Assembly: GCA_039707465.1 (NCBI GenBank)
Contig: CM077649.1
Location: 15,290,501-15,354,500 of the forward strand
Direction: 5' to 3'
DNA from: Rhabdophis nuchalis
Lineage: Eukaryota; Chordata; Lepidosauria; Squamata; Natricidae
DNA length: 64,000 nt
Shown: positions 33,310 to 42,558 of the stretch, piece after piece
Numbering within the stretch: the first letter of the stretch is position 1
Layout: every line of letters begins with the position of its first letter
Translations under genes and position numbers: made by a program
The notes under the pieces: generated by a model
Seen by the model: only the letters and a program-made list of their open reading frames with translations
What the model was told of the DNA's origin: nothing
The model's database searches: none

Positions 33310-33824
33310 TACCCTCAAAATGACACTATAGGACACTGCACACCAGAACAACTAGACGTAAGGACAGTTTTCCCCTGAATGCCATCACTCTGCTAAACAA
33401 TAATTCCCACAACTTTGTCAAATTATTTACTAAAACTGTATTACTATTATTCTTCTCATCCTTCCTAGTACCTATCTCTTCCCACTTACGACTATAACCA
33501 TGTTGCTTGTATCTTTACAATTTATAGTTTTATTTATCTCCGAGTATGATTTGTTTGCTCATTAGTAACCTATGACTATCACTAAGCGTTGTACCTTATA
33601 CAATAAAATAGCAGAATTGGAAGGGACCTTGGAGGTCTTCTAGTCCAACCCCCTGCTGAGGCAGGATGTGATTCTTGATTAATCTATTTTTATGTACACG
33701 GAGAGCATTTGCACCAAAGACAAATTTCTTGTGTGTCCAATCATACTTGGCCAATAAAGAATTCTATTCTATTCTATTCTATTCTATTCTATTCTATTCT
33801 ATTCTATTCTATTCTATTCTATTG
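33310..33824 (+). repeat. L3/CR1-type snake LINE 3' end, split by a CR1 fragment
   Basis: 33310-33595 and 33669-33824 together match the familiar snake LINE 3' region (tctgctaaacaata..., ...caccaaagacaaatttcttgtgtgtccaatc...). It ends in ggccaataaagaattctatt and an (ATTCT)n run (33762-33824). A 73-bp CR1 3' piece (33596-33668, minus strand) interrupts it. Confidence 0.65.
33596..33668 (-). repeat. CR1 LINE 3' terminus fragment
   Basis: agcagaattggaagggacc...agtccaaccccctgctgaggcagg, the conserved CR1 terminal segment. Confidence 0.8.
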
Positions 33825-34213
33825 CATTATTATATAATTAGCCATAATAATAGTATTGAAATATCACAGTAAACTCAGTGGGAGAGGGACTAGAGCAGGG
33901 AATTTGAACAGGCAGATAGTTTGCAGGAAAGGAGAAAGTTGCCTCCTTCCCAGTCTGCTTCTGGTTGACAACACTGTAAGATAAGTATTCATGGATTCTG
34001 TAGTTACCAATTTTGTCCAATTGAACCCTCATTTTTCTGTTTGCTGATCTTTTTACATAAATTCTCTTGTTCCTTTTTGTAATATATTACAATTTGGTTT
34101 TTTAAAATATATTCTCAAGTAACAGGGTCCAGGATGCAATCTTTTACATAATTTATAATGTTTATATTATAAGTAATATTATATATTATAAATATATATA
34201 TATTTCTTCAAAA
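33825..34213. other. No recognised feature
   Basis: AT-rich sequence. Nothing recognised. Confidence 0.4.
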
Positions 34214-34663
34214 CATATGAAGAACGGCTGCAGGAGCTGGGTATGTCTAGTTTGATGAAGAGAAGGACCAGGGGAGACATGATAGCAGTGTTCCGATATC
34301 TCAGAGGGTGCCACAAAGAAGAGGGAGTCAAACTATTCTCCAAGGCACCTGGGGCCAGGACAAGAAGCAATGGGTGGAAACTAATCAAGGAGAGAAGCAA
34401 CTTAGAACTAAGGAGAAATTTCCTGACAGTTAGAACAATTAACCTCTGGAACAGCTTGCCTCCAGAAGTTGTGAATGCCCCAACCCTGGAAGTCTTTAAA
34501 AAGATGTTAGATAGCCATTTGTCTGAAATGGTATAAGGTTCCTGCCCACGCAGGGGGTTGGACTAGAAGACCTACAAGGTCCCTTCCAACTCTGCTATTG
34601 TATTGTATTGTATTGTATTGTATTGTATTGTATTGTATTGTATTGTATTGTATTGTATTGTAT
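34214..34663 (+). repeat. CR1 LINE 3' fragment with (ATTGT)n tail
   Basis: The ORF2 C-terminus is open (34243-34536, ending SHLSEMV), followed by the 3' UTR and about 13 ATTGT units (34597-34663). Confidence 0.9.
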
Positions 34664-34689
34664 ATTACAAAATAGGAGAAAAACATTTT

Positions 34690-34742
34690 TGTGATAGAAT
34701 AGAGTAGAAGAGAAAGAAGAGAAGAGAAGAGAAGAGAAGAAA
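34690..34742. repeat. (GAAGA)n microsatellite
   Basis: Pentanucleotide purine run, probably the tail of the adjoining minus-strand CR1. Confidence 0.85.
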
Positions 34743-35093
34743 GGGACCTTGGAGGTCCTCTAGTTCAACCCCCCTGCTCAGGCAGGAAACCCTATACCAT
34801 TTCAGACAAATGGTGGTCCAATCTCTTCTTTAAATCTTTCAGTGTTGGAGCATTCACAACTTCGTGAGACAAGTTTTTCCATTGATTAATTCTTCTGTCA
34901 GGAAATTTCTCCTTAGTTCTGATTGCTTCTCTCCTTGATTAGTGTGCATCTATTGCTTCTTATCTTGCCCTCAGGTGCTTTGGAGACTAGTTTGACTTCC
35001 TCTTCTTTGTGGCAACGCCTGAAATATTGGAACCCTGCTACCATGTCATCCCTCGTCCTTTTCTTCATTAAATTTTTCATTAATCTTTGTTAT
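34743..35093 (-). repeat. CR1 LINE 3' fragment, older copy
   Basis: Minus-strand CR1 3' UTR (agggaccttggaggtcctctagttcaacc) and degraded ORF2 C-terminus with stops. Confidence 0.85.
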
Positions 35094-35369
35094 GCTTCAC
35101 TATTTTTCTGTGCAAAACATATGCATTAATGAGTACAATTAATAGTACATTGAGTGATAGTTTTTATGTGCACAAGTGATATGAGAACAGCTCAGTGGTG
35201 GGTTTCTGCAGGCTCGCACCTACTCGCGAGAGCCGGTTGGTGAAATTTAGAGAACCGGTGAGAGGGGGTTCCACCGGTGTACCTGGAAGTAAATCTGGCC
35301 TGCCGCTGCCAGTGACCCAACGGGAAGGAAAGGAAAGGAAAGAAAGGAAGAAAGGAAAGAAAGAAAGAG

Positions 35370-38009
35370 CCGCGGGCCCTAGGCAGGGGTGGCGGGGTAG
35401 CGGTCATTATTAAGGAAGGCCTGGAGCCGAGAGAGTCCATTGTGCCTCAGACCTCCGGCTGTGAGTCCCTCTGCATGAAGTGGGGCCTAGGGAGGCAGTT
35501 GGGCTTGCTGGTTGTATACCTGGCTCCCCGCTATGTAGCAGCAGCCCTGCCCGAGCTCCTCGAGGTGATCGCTACGGTGGCAGTGGAGACCCCCAGACTT
35601 ATAGTCATGGGGGACTTTAATCTGCCATCGTTGGGCGAATCATCCGTGGTAGCTCGGGAGTTCATGGCTTCCATGACGGCCATGGACCTGACCCAAGTAA
35701 TTCAAGGCCCCACCCATGAGGGTGGACATACGCCGGACCTCATCTTTGTCTCGGGCCAATGGAAGAGTGATCTGGGTACAGGGGATATAGTCATCACACC
35801 CTTGTCATGGTCAGACCACTCACTTCTCCGACTCGACTTTCCGACCGCTGCTCCCCTCCGCGGGGAGGCGGAACCAGAGTTACCAATCTGGTACCGCCCC
35901 AGGCGCTTGATGGACCCGGACGGGTTCCAGACAGCGCTTGGGCCATTTCCTGTATCCCTGACCCGCGCCCCGATGGAGGACCTCACGGCCGCATGGAATA
36001 ATGCGGCCGTGGGAGCCTTAGATCGGGTCGCGCCCTTGCGGCCTCTCTCGCGGCGGCGAACCACCCTGGCTCCTTGGTTTACTGAGGGGCTGCGGGTGAT
36101 GAAACGCCGCAAGAGATGCCTAGAGAGAAGGTGGAGGGCTAGCCGCTCTGAATCTGACCGGACACAGGTAAGAGCCCATTTACGGACTTACATTGTGGCG
36201 CTGAGGGTGGCCAAACGTCACCATTGTGCTACCCTCATAGCATCCGCAGAAAACCGCCCTGCCGCCCTGTTTAGGGTGACCCGTTCTCTCCTTCATCAGA
36301 GGGAGCGGGAAGCCCCGCTACAGGGTAGAGCAGAGGAATTTGTGATTTTTCTGCAGGAGAAAACCGCCCAGATACAGAGTGAGCTAGCCCCCATTCATGG
36401 CCCAGTGGGATGCCACGAGAGAGATCTTGTTTGGGAGGAGTTTGACCCCGTTACTTCCGAGGATATGGACAGGCTACGTGGGCGACTGCGAGCCACCACA
36501 TGTTCATTGGACCCGTGCCCCTCCTGGCTTGTACTGGCATCCTGGGAGGTGACACGAGGCTGGCTCCAAGAGGTTATCAACGCATCCTTGAGTGAGGGTT
36601 CCTTGCCTGCCTCCCTAAAAGAGGCTATGGTGAGGCCCCTCCTCAAGAAGCCCTCTTTGGACCCAGCTCTTTTGAACAACTACCGTCCAGTCTCCAACCT
36701 TCCCTTCTTGGCGAAGGTTGTTGAGAGTGTGGTGGCACAACAGTTTCCCCGTCACCTGGAGGAAGTTGACTATCTAGATCCGCGCCAGTCCGGCTTTCGG
36801 CCCGGGCATAGCACCGAGACGGCATTGGTCGCGTTGGTAGATGATCTCTGGAGGGCCAGAGATGGGGGATGTTCCTCCATCCTGGTCCTATTAGACCTCT
36901 CGGCGGCTTTCGATACCATCGACCATGGTATCCTATTGCATCGGCTGGGGGGGTTGGGGGTGGGAGGCACCGTTTTGCGGTGGTTCTCCTCCTACCTCTC
37001 TGGCCGATCGCAATTTGTGCGGGCAGGAGAGCAGAGGTCGACCCCGAGACCCCTCACATGCGGGGTGCCTCAGGGGTCGGTCCTCTCGCCTCTCCTGTTT
37101 AATGCATACATGAAGCCGCTGGGTGAGATCATCCGTGGTTTTGGGGTAGAGTACCATCTGTACGCTGATGACACCCAGCTGTACATATCTACCCCAGACC
37201 ACCCCAACGATGCCGTAGCGGTGATGTGCCAGTGCCTGGAAGCCGTGCGGATCTGGATGGGAAGTAACGGACTTAGGCTCAACCCGACCAAGACCGAGTG
37301 GCTGTGGTTTCCGGCTGCCCGATTCAACCAGCTTTCTCCAACGCTGGCCATAGGGGGCGAACATCTTGCCCCTGTGGATGGGGCGCGCAATTTGGGTGTC
37401 CTCCTGGATACCCGGCTGTCTATGGAAGAGCAAGTGACAGCCGTGGCCAGGAGGGCGTTTTACCAGGTTCGCCTGGTTCGCCAATTGCGCCCCCTATTGG
37501 ATCGGGACGCCCTTCGCACAGTCACCCATGCCCTCGTGACATCCCGACTGGACTATTGCAACTCTCTCTACATGGGGCTCCCCTTGAGGTGCACCCGGAG
37601 GCTTCAGTTAGTTCAGAATGCGGCCGCGCGAGCAATTATGGGCACCTCCAGGTTTGCCCATGTAACACCGCTCCTGCGCGAGCTGCACTGGCTACCTGTC
37701 GTCTTCCGGGTGCGCTTCAAGGTGTTAGTTATCATCTTCAAAGCGCTCCATGGCTCGGGACCTAGCTATCTGCGAGATCGGATCCTGCCCCACACATCCT
37801 CACGACCGATTCGCTCCCACAGAGAGGGGCTTCTCCGGGTGCCGTCCACTAGACTTTGTCAGCGGGCGACGCCCAGGGGAAGGGCGCTCTCTGTGGCGGG
37901 CCCGGCCCTCTGGAACGACCTTCCCCCTGATATTAGAACGACCACCGACCTCCGCTCCTTCCGGGTAAAATTGAAGACCCATCTCTTTCGACTGGCCGGC
38001 CTTGAATAG
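35370..38009 (+). CDS. L2 LINE ORF2 (partial endonuclease plus reverse transcriptase)
   Basis: About 880 codons open from the truncation point, with no true start codon (the first ATG-like call would be a GTG at 35442). Counting from 35442, endonuclease motifs GDFN (57-60) and SDH (124-126) are present, but the N-terminal endonuclease residues are missing. The reverse transcriptase core spans about 395-640, with LLDLSAAFD (about 485) and GVPQGS. YADD lies at 574-577. The C-terminus has LDYCNSLYMGLP and LRELHWLPV, hallmarks of the L2 clade. ORF2 nicks target DNA and primes reverse transcription of its own RNA. This copy lacks ORF1, promoter and endonuclease start, so it is presumably inactive. 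Not a host gene. Confidence 0.85.
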   Translation, partial: PRALGRGGGVAVIIKEGLEPRESIVPQTSGCESLCMKWGLGRQLGLLVVYLAPRYVAAALPELLEVIATVAVETPRLIVMGDFNLPSLGESSVVAREFMASMTAMDLTQVIQGPTHEGGHTPDLIFVSGQWKSDLGTGDIVITPLSWSDHSLLRLDFPTAAPLRGEAEPELPIWYRPRRLMDPDGFQTALGPFPVSLTRAPMEDLTAAWNNAAVGALDRVAPLRPLSRRRTTLAPWFTEGLRVMKRRKRCLERRWRASRSESDRTQVRAHLRTYIVALRVAKRHHCATLIASAENRPAALFRVTRSLLHQREREAPLQGRAEEFVIFLQEKTAQIQSELAPIHGPVGCHERDLVWEEFDPVTSEDMDRLRGRLRATTCSLDPCPSWLVLASWEVTRGWLQEVINASLSEGSLPASLKEAMVRPLLKKPSLDPALLNNYRPVSNLPFLAKVVESVVAQQFPRHLEEVDYLDPRQSGFRPGHSTETALVALVDDLWRARDGGCSSILVLLDLSAAFDTIDHGILLHRLGGLGVGGTVLRWFSSYLSGRSQFVRAGEQRSTPRPLTCGVPQGSVLSPLLFNAYMKPLGEIIRGFGVEYHLYADDTQLYISTPDHPNDAVAVMCQCLEAVRIWMGSNGLRLNPTKTEWLWFPAARFNQLSPTLAIGGEHLAPVDGARNLGVLLDTRLSMEEQVTAVARRAFYQVRLVRQLRPLLDRDALRTVTHALVTSRLDYCNSLYMGLPLRCTRRLQLVQNAAARAIMGTSRFAHVTPLLRELHWLPVVFRVRFKVLVIIFKALHGSGPSYLRDRILPHTSSRPIRSHREGLLRVPSTRLCQRATPRGRALSVAGPALWNDLPPDIRTTTDLRSFRVKLKTHLFRLAGLE

Positions 38010-38188
38010 TTCTCTCTGTCTTTTAATTACAAATTTTAATGGGTTTTAATTATATATTTTTAGCATAGGTAGATTTATTTAATTTTATTTTAAGTAATGT
38101 TTGTATTTTGTATATTGTTTTTAATTATGCCTGTGCACCGCCCCGGGTCCCTGTGGGGAGAGGGTGCGGTTAATAAATCTTAAATCTT

Positions 38189-38190
<2 letters not shown>
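35370..38190 (+). mobile_element. L2 LINE, 5'-truncated, ORF2 open
   Basis: Starts within the endonuclease domain, continues with an uninterrupted ORF2 to 38009 and ends with the 3' UTR hairpin (38134-38170). The tail aaatcttaa merges into (GAAA)n. An open frame of this length indicates recent insertion. Confidence 0.9.
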
Positions 38191-38284
<94 letters not shown>

Positions 38285-38285
38285 A
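38188..38285. repeat. (GAAA)n microsatellite
   Basis: About 23 units at the junction of the L2 tail and the MITE interior. Shared between both elements. Confidence 0.95.
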
Positions 38286-38468
38286 TTTATCATCACAATT
38301 GAGTCCAAAATTTTGGTTGCTAAGCAAGAGCGTTGTTAAATGAGTTTCACCACATTTTAAAAAGTGGCCACTCCCACCCTGTCACATGACTGCCAAGCCA
38401 CGCCCACAAAATAGGCCACACCTACAGAGTAGGTTCTAAAAAATTTGAAACCCACCTCTGCAACAGCT

Positions 38469-38832
38469 ATAACGTCCTTAAAAATGAAGAGTTTTTGCCT
38501 AGAGATTAGAGATCTCTGTCTAGAGATTAAGCAGGATAAAAAACAACACAATGAAATGTAAATTCCACTGATTTTTGAAGGATAGCCTTTTTTTTAGTGG
38601 ACTACTTCCAGTAAAAAGGGAAATAATATACAGTAGACTGTCATGAATATTCAGTGCTATCATTCCAATTTGTTTTTAATTTGAATGTTCTTAAGAACCC
38701 ATTGTGATATGTTTGCATAGTGCAGGATGATTGAGATCAATGGGTTTGGCATTACTGAAATAATCCATTGTCTGGCTTCATTTCGTATTAATTAATTGGA
38801 ATCTGAACAACACAATAAGCCACATATAAAAA
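38469..38832. other. No recognised feature
   Basis: AT-rich sequence. Nothing recognised. Confidence 0.4.
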
Positions 38833-39191
38833 AGCACCTGAGGGCAGAACAAGAAGCAATGAGTGGAAACTAATCAAGGAGAGAAGCAACTTAAAACTGA
38901 GGAGAAATTTCCTGACAGAACAATTAATCAGTGGAACAGAAGTTGCCTCCAGAAGTTGTGAAGGCCCCAACACTGGAAGTCTTTAAGAAGTTGTTGGATA
39001 GCCATTTGTCTGAAATGGGTTGGATTAGAACAGGGGTCTCCAACCTTTGCAACTTTAAGTCTGAAGGACTTCAACTTTGTTGGCTGGAGAATTCTGAGAG
39101 CTGAAATCCTTCAGACTTAAAGTTGCAAAGGTTGGAGACCCCTGGATTAGAAGACCTCTAAGGTCCCTTCCAACTCTGCTATTGTATTGTA
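38833..39191 (+). repeat. CR1 LINE 3' fragment carrying a MITE
   Basis: ORF2 C-terminal remnant and 3' UTR (ggtcccttccaactctgctattgtattgt) interrupted by the palindromic MITE at 39031-39144. Confidence 0.85.
39031..39144. mobile_element. Palindromic hAT MITE inside CR1
   Basis: 114-bp palindrome with CAGGGGTCTCC ends and a perfect 8-bp duplication gattagaa (39023-39030, 39145-39152) taken from CR1 sequence. Confidence 0.95.
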
Positions 39192-39839
39192 CATATATAT
39201 ATATATATATATATGCATACCCTTCTTATAATAATAACCTGTTTAACATGTCATATGACTGCATGATCTGCATAGTTAAATTAAGTGTTTGTGAACACAA
39301 TCATTAAACAACACTCATTTGAGACTCAGATAGTATTTTGTTATTTTTCATGAATGTCTGATTGATTAAGCCTTTTTTTTTTAATCCCCCGCTAGAGAAG
39401 TTTCTTTTTTTTTAATAGGGTAAGTGAAGAAAAATGCCATTTCCTTCCCTTTTTGCATGTACACACTATTCATCTGTACCAGTCTCATAAAATCTAATGC
39501 AAAGAACTGGGACTTTTTGCTGGAAACAGCAATGCTTCTCTGCAAGAAGAAAAACATGGCCAGTTTGAAGTAGGTGGAATAGGTAATAGTAGCAAGTGGC
39601 TTGCCATCCATCCCAGGTTCCTAGAGCAACTCAAATCGTCAGCATGTTTACCAGTAGGGGGAGCTCTGGTATTGAAAAACATCCCCAGCCATTTTAATGC
39701 TGTACAATCCAAGGTATGCATAAACATTAAGTTCTCAGCGGAAGTAAGGCTTAAAGCAACTGAGTTTAAAAACCATGAGCCAGATCGAGAGAATTGAAAA
39801 GTCATGACTATAACACAAGAAGACCATACAGTAACATCT
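39192..39839. other. No recognised feature
   Basis: Starts with a short (AT)n run (39192-39214). The rest is unique-looking. Contains a CTCF-like word at 39651-39665. Confidence 0.35.
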
Positions 39840-40545
39840 TCCTTTACAGTAAGTCAGCAAGTGTCATTTTGCCTCTTTATAAATCTATGGTGAGGCCCCA
39901 TCTGGAGTATTGTGTACAGTTCTGGCCACCATACCTTCAGAAGGATATGATGGAAATGGAAAAGGTGCAGAGGAGGGCAACCGGAATGATTAGGGGACTG
40001 GAACACCTTCCTTGCCATCGGAGGCTGCAACGGCTGGGCCTCTTCACTCTAGAACGACGGCGCCTGAGAGGTGACCTGATTGAAGTCTATAAAATCATGC
40101 ACGGTGTGGACAAAGTAGAAAAGGAAAAACTGTTTTCCCTATCGCACAACACTAGAACTAGGGGGCACTCCATGAAACGTTTGATAGCTAGACCTCAAAC
40201 AAATAAGAGGAAGGACTTTTTCACCCAGAGGATCCCTGGTCTATGGAACTCCCTGCCAGAAGAAGTGGTGACAGCTGTCAGCCTCGACACCTTTAAGAAA
40301 GGATTAGACGAGTTCATGGAGAACAAGGGTATCCATGGCTATCATGATGGATGCCTAAGGACACCCTCCGGGTTGGACAGATAGGCAGGATATTTCTCAA
40401 TGCCATTTGCAGGGAATCACAAGCAGGTGAAGACATCTGCTTGGGAAGACCCTGAAGCAAATGGGGAGCCACTGTGTGAGACAGAAGGCTGGACTGGATG
40501 GGCTGTGGCCTGTTCCAGCAAGGCTGTTCTTATGTTCTTATGTAC
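39840..40545 (+). repeat. CR1 LINE 3' fragment (TTCTTATG-tail subfamily)
   Basis: The open ORF2 C-terminus to 40384 contains MVRPHLEYCVQFW, RRATGMIRGLEHLP and KRKDFFTQRIPGLWNSLP. The 3' UTR ends in aaggctgttcttatgttctt. An older bait of the same type lies at 28515. Confidence 0.9.
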
Positions 40546-40980
40546 ACACATACACACACACAAAAATCACCTTTAAAAGTTAATTTTTGACAGAAACATG
40601 TGCATTGCAAATCTGGATTGTATAGTTTTGCTAGTAAAAAAAATCCTCTATACAGGTTTATGAAAGTTTACAAAATCCAGACATGTAAGAATATTTTTTA
40701 AGTAAACAGTAATAGAATCAATCAATAGGACACTATCCGCAATTTATGCACATTTTACACTGTTAGTATATGTCAGACGAGGAACAGGTAAGAAAAATTT
40801 GCTTTGACCACACGGACATCTAAGAAAATGCAAGGATTTCATTTCAAAACTGCAGGGTTGTTTTCTTAGAAATGCACTCTTTCTTTCCAAGACAAAAAAT
40901 CTAATGGCATGAAGCACCCAACCAGGAATGCAAAAAAAAAAGGATTAATAAACCAGGTATGTGGTTTATTTAATTATTAA
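40546..40980. other. No recognised feature
   Basis: AT-rich sequence upstream of the candidate promoter. Confidence 0.4.
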
Positions 40981-41004
40981 TGAAGGCTTCCAGCGTTGGT
41001 CCTG

Positions 41005-41018
41005 GTTGTCATGGCAAC
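41005..41018 (+). promoter_or_regulatory. RFX X-box-like motif
   Basis: GTTGTCATGGCAAC is a near-palindromic X-box (consensus GTTRCCATGGYAAC). It lies 26 bp upstream of a TATA-like cataaaag (41044-41051). RFX factors bind such sites at promoters of ciliary genes. Occupancy is inference. Confidence 0.45.
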
Positions 41019-41074
41019 CAGGGCTGCTGCTAGCCTCCAGAAAACATAAAAGAACAGCAAGTGCAAGGCCCCAC

Positions 41075-41195
41075 ATTCCATTTAGCCTTGCTGATTAGCC
41101 AGGCTGTCAAAAGAAAGGAAGGGAAACCAACAAGTTAAAAGACAAGATCTACAAAGAGAAGAGACGTACAGCGAAACTGCTCATCAGCTGCAAAT
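41075..41195 (+). other. Candidate 5' untranslated exon of C21orf62
   Basis: Repeat-free, moderately GC sequence following the X-box and TATA-like word. It ends at a strong splice donor aaat|gtaagtat (GT at 41196-41197). The C21orf62 coding exon lies 5.9 kb downstream with a usable acceptor at 47024-47025. From memory, the mammalian gene also has non-coding first exons and one coding exon. Start position is a guess. Confidence 0.35.
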
Positions 41196-41213
41196 GTAAG
41201 TATTCTTTATAAC

Positions 41214-41270
41214 GGGGGTCTCCAATCTTTGCAACTTTAAGCCTGAAGGACATTTCAGCTCCCAGAATTG
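41214..41270. mobile_element. Palindromic hAT MITE, left arm only
   Basis: cgggggtctccaatctttgcaactttaag... ending near cagctcccagaatt. No right arm. Confidence 0.65.
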
Positions 41271-41515
41271 GTGATTTTTCTGGTCCCAGTTTAAAGGGAT
41301 ACTTATAAAAACAACAGCAGCAGCAAGATCAGGAAATATTTTGTCATTTCCCCCTTTATTTTAAGCCCTCGATCAGCCCAACTGCAAAACACCAGACTGA
41401 GCCTTCGCTTGCCTTTCTCATTGCAAATTAATTTAATTCAATCTCTTCACTAAAGTGACTTCTTGAATCTCTCATAATTCACGAAGGTAACTTCCTACAA
41501 CTGTTGATTATAAAG

Positions 41516-41629
41516 CAGGGGTCTCCAACTTTTGCAACTTTAAGTCTGAAGGATTTCAGCTCCCAGACTTCTCCAGCCAGCAAAGCTGAAGTCCTTCAGA
41601 CTTAAAGTTGCAAAGGTTGGAGGCCCCTG
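41516..41629. mobile_element. Palindromic hAT MITE with palindromic flanks
   Basis: 114 bp with CAGGGGTCTCC and GGCCCCTG ends. It lacks the usual direct 8-bp duplication. Instead the flanks gattataaag and cttcataatc are inverted repeats (9 of 10). Confidence 0.75.
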
Positions 41630-41639
41630 CTTCATAATC

Positions 41640-42159
41640 AAAAACAAGTATGCATTGGCTATTTCAGAAAGAGAGACCCATCTTGTGTTAAGAAATAAGC
41701 AGCTCCACCTCAGCAACCTTCCATCAGTCAACCAAAAACGTCTGTTGTCAGGGAAAAATGTAATTTGGAATCTTGAGTTTTGTGCTGTTTTCCTATGAAA
41801 AGATTTATAATGTCTTCTGAACGAGAAGAGGCTTCTTTCCACATCTATATGTAGAGTCTTGTAAAATAAGTGGTAATCGAGAATTATTGCTGTAAGATGT
41901 ATATAGGATTGCTGAAGATAATTTATAGGAACAAAAATCATTATCCCATCACCTCTCTCCTACAATCAACTGCCACCCCCAAAAAAACTTTTTGAAATGC
42001 TATGGGATATGGAGAAAGTGCTGGAAGAAAAGTAAATAGGAAACATTTTTTCCATTTAACTTCCTTAGCGGTCTTCTACAGATTTAGCCAAAGAGAACTT
42101 TCCTCCATTCAGCTAAGATCAGTCGCAGGCTGCTGGATACCAAACTACAATTATCTAAG
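41640..42159. other. No recognised feature
   Basis: Unique-looking sequence. Nothing recognised. Confidence 0.4.
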
Positions 42160-42167
42160 GCTCTAAG

Positions 42168-42341
42168 CAGTGGTGGGTTTCAAATTTTTTAGAACCTACT
42201 CTAGGTATGGCCTATTTTGTGGGTGTGGCTTGGCAGTCATGTGACAGGGTGGGAGTGGCCCCCTTTTAAAATGTGGTGAAACTCATTTAACAACGCTCTT
42301 GCTTAGCAACCAAAATTTTGGACTCAATTGTGATGATAAAT

Positions 42342-42413
<72 letters not shown>

Positions 42414-42550
42414 TCCTTTCCGTTGGGTCACTGGCAGCGGCGGGACAGATTTACTTCCAGGTATGCCAGTGGAACCCCCTCTCACCGGTTCTCTAAATTT
42501 CACCAACCGGCTCTCGCGAGTAGGTGCGAGCCTGCAGAAACCCACCACTG
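42168..42550. mobile_element. hAT MITE with (TTTC)n interior
   Basis: CAGTGGTGGGTTTC and GAAACCCACCACTG ends with a perfect 8-bp duplication gctctaag (42160-42167, 42551-42558). The TTTC run is at 42341-42415. Confidence 0.95.
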
Positions 42551-42558
42551 GCTCTAAG

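Larger units (their letters stand above)
35193..38460. mobile_element. hAT MITE (CAGTGGTGGGTTTC family) split by an L2 LINE
   Basis: Left part 35193-35369 and right part 38191-38460 reconstruct the same MITE as 23561 and 42168, in the opposite orientation. Ends are CAGTGGTGGGTTTC and GAAACCCACCTCTG. The flanks gaacagct (35185-35192) and caacagct (38461-38468) match at 7 of 8. The L2 entered its internal GAAA microsatellite. Confidence 0.9.
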
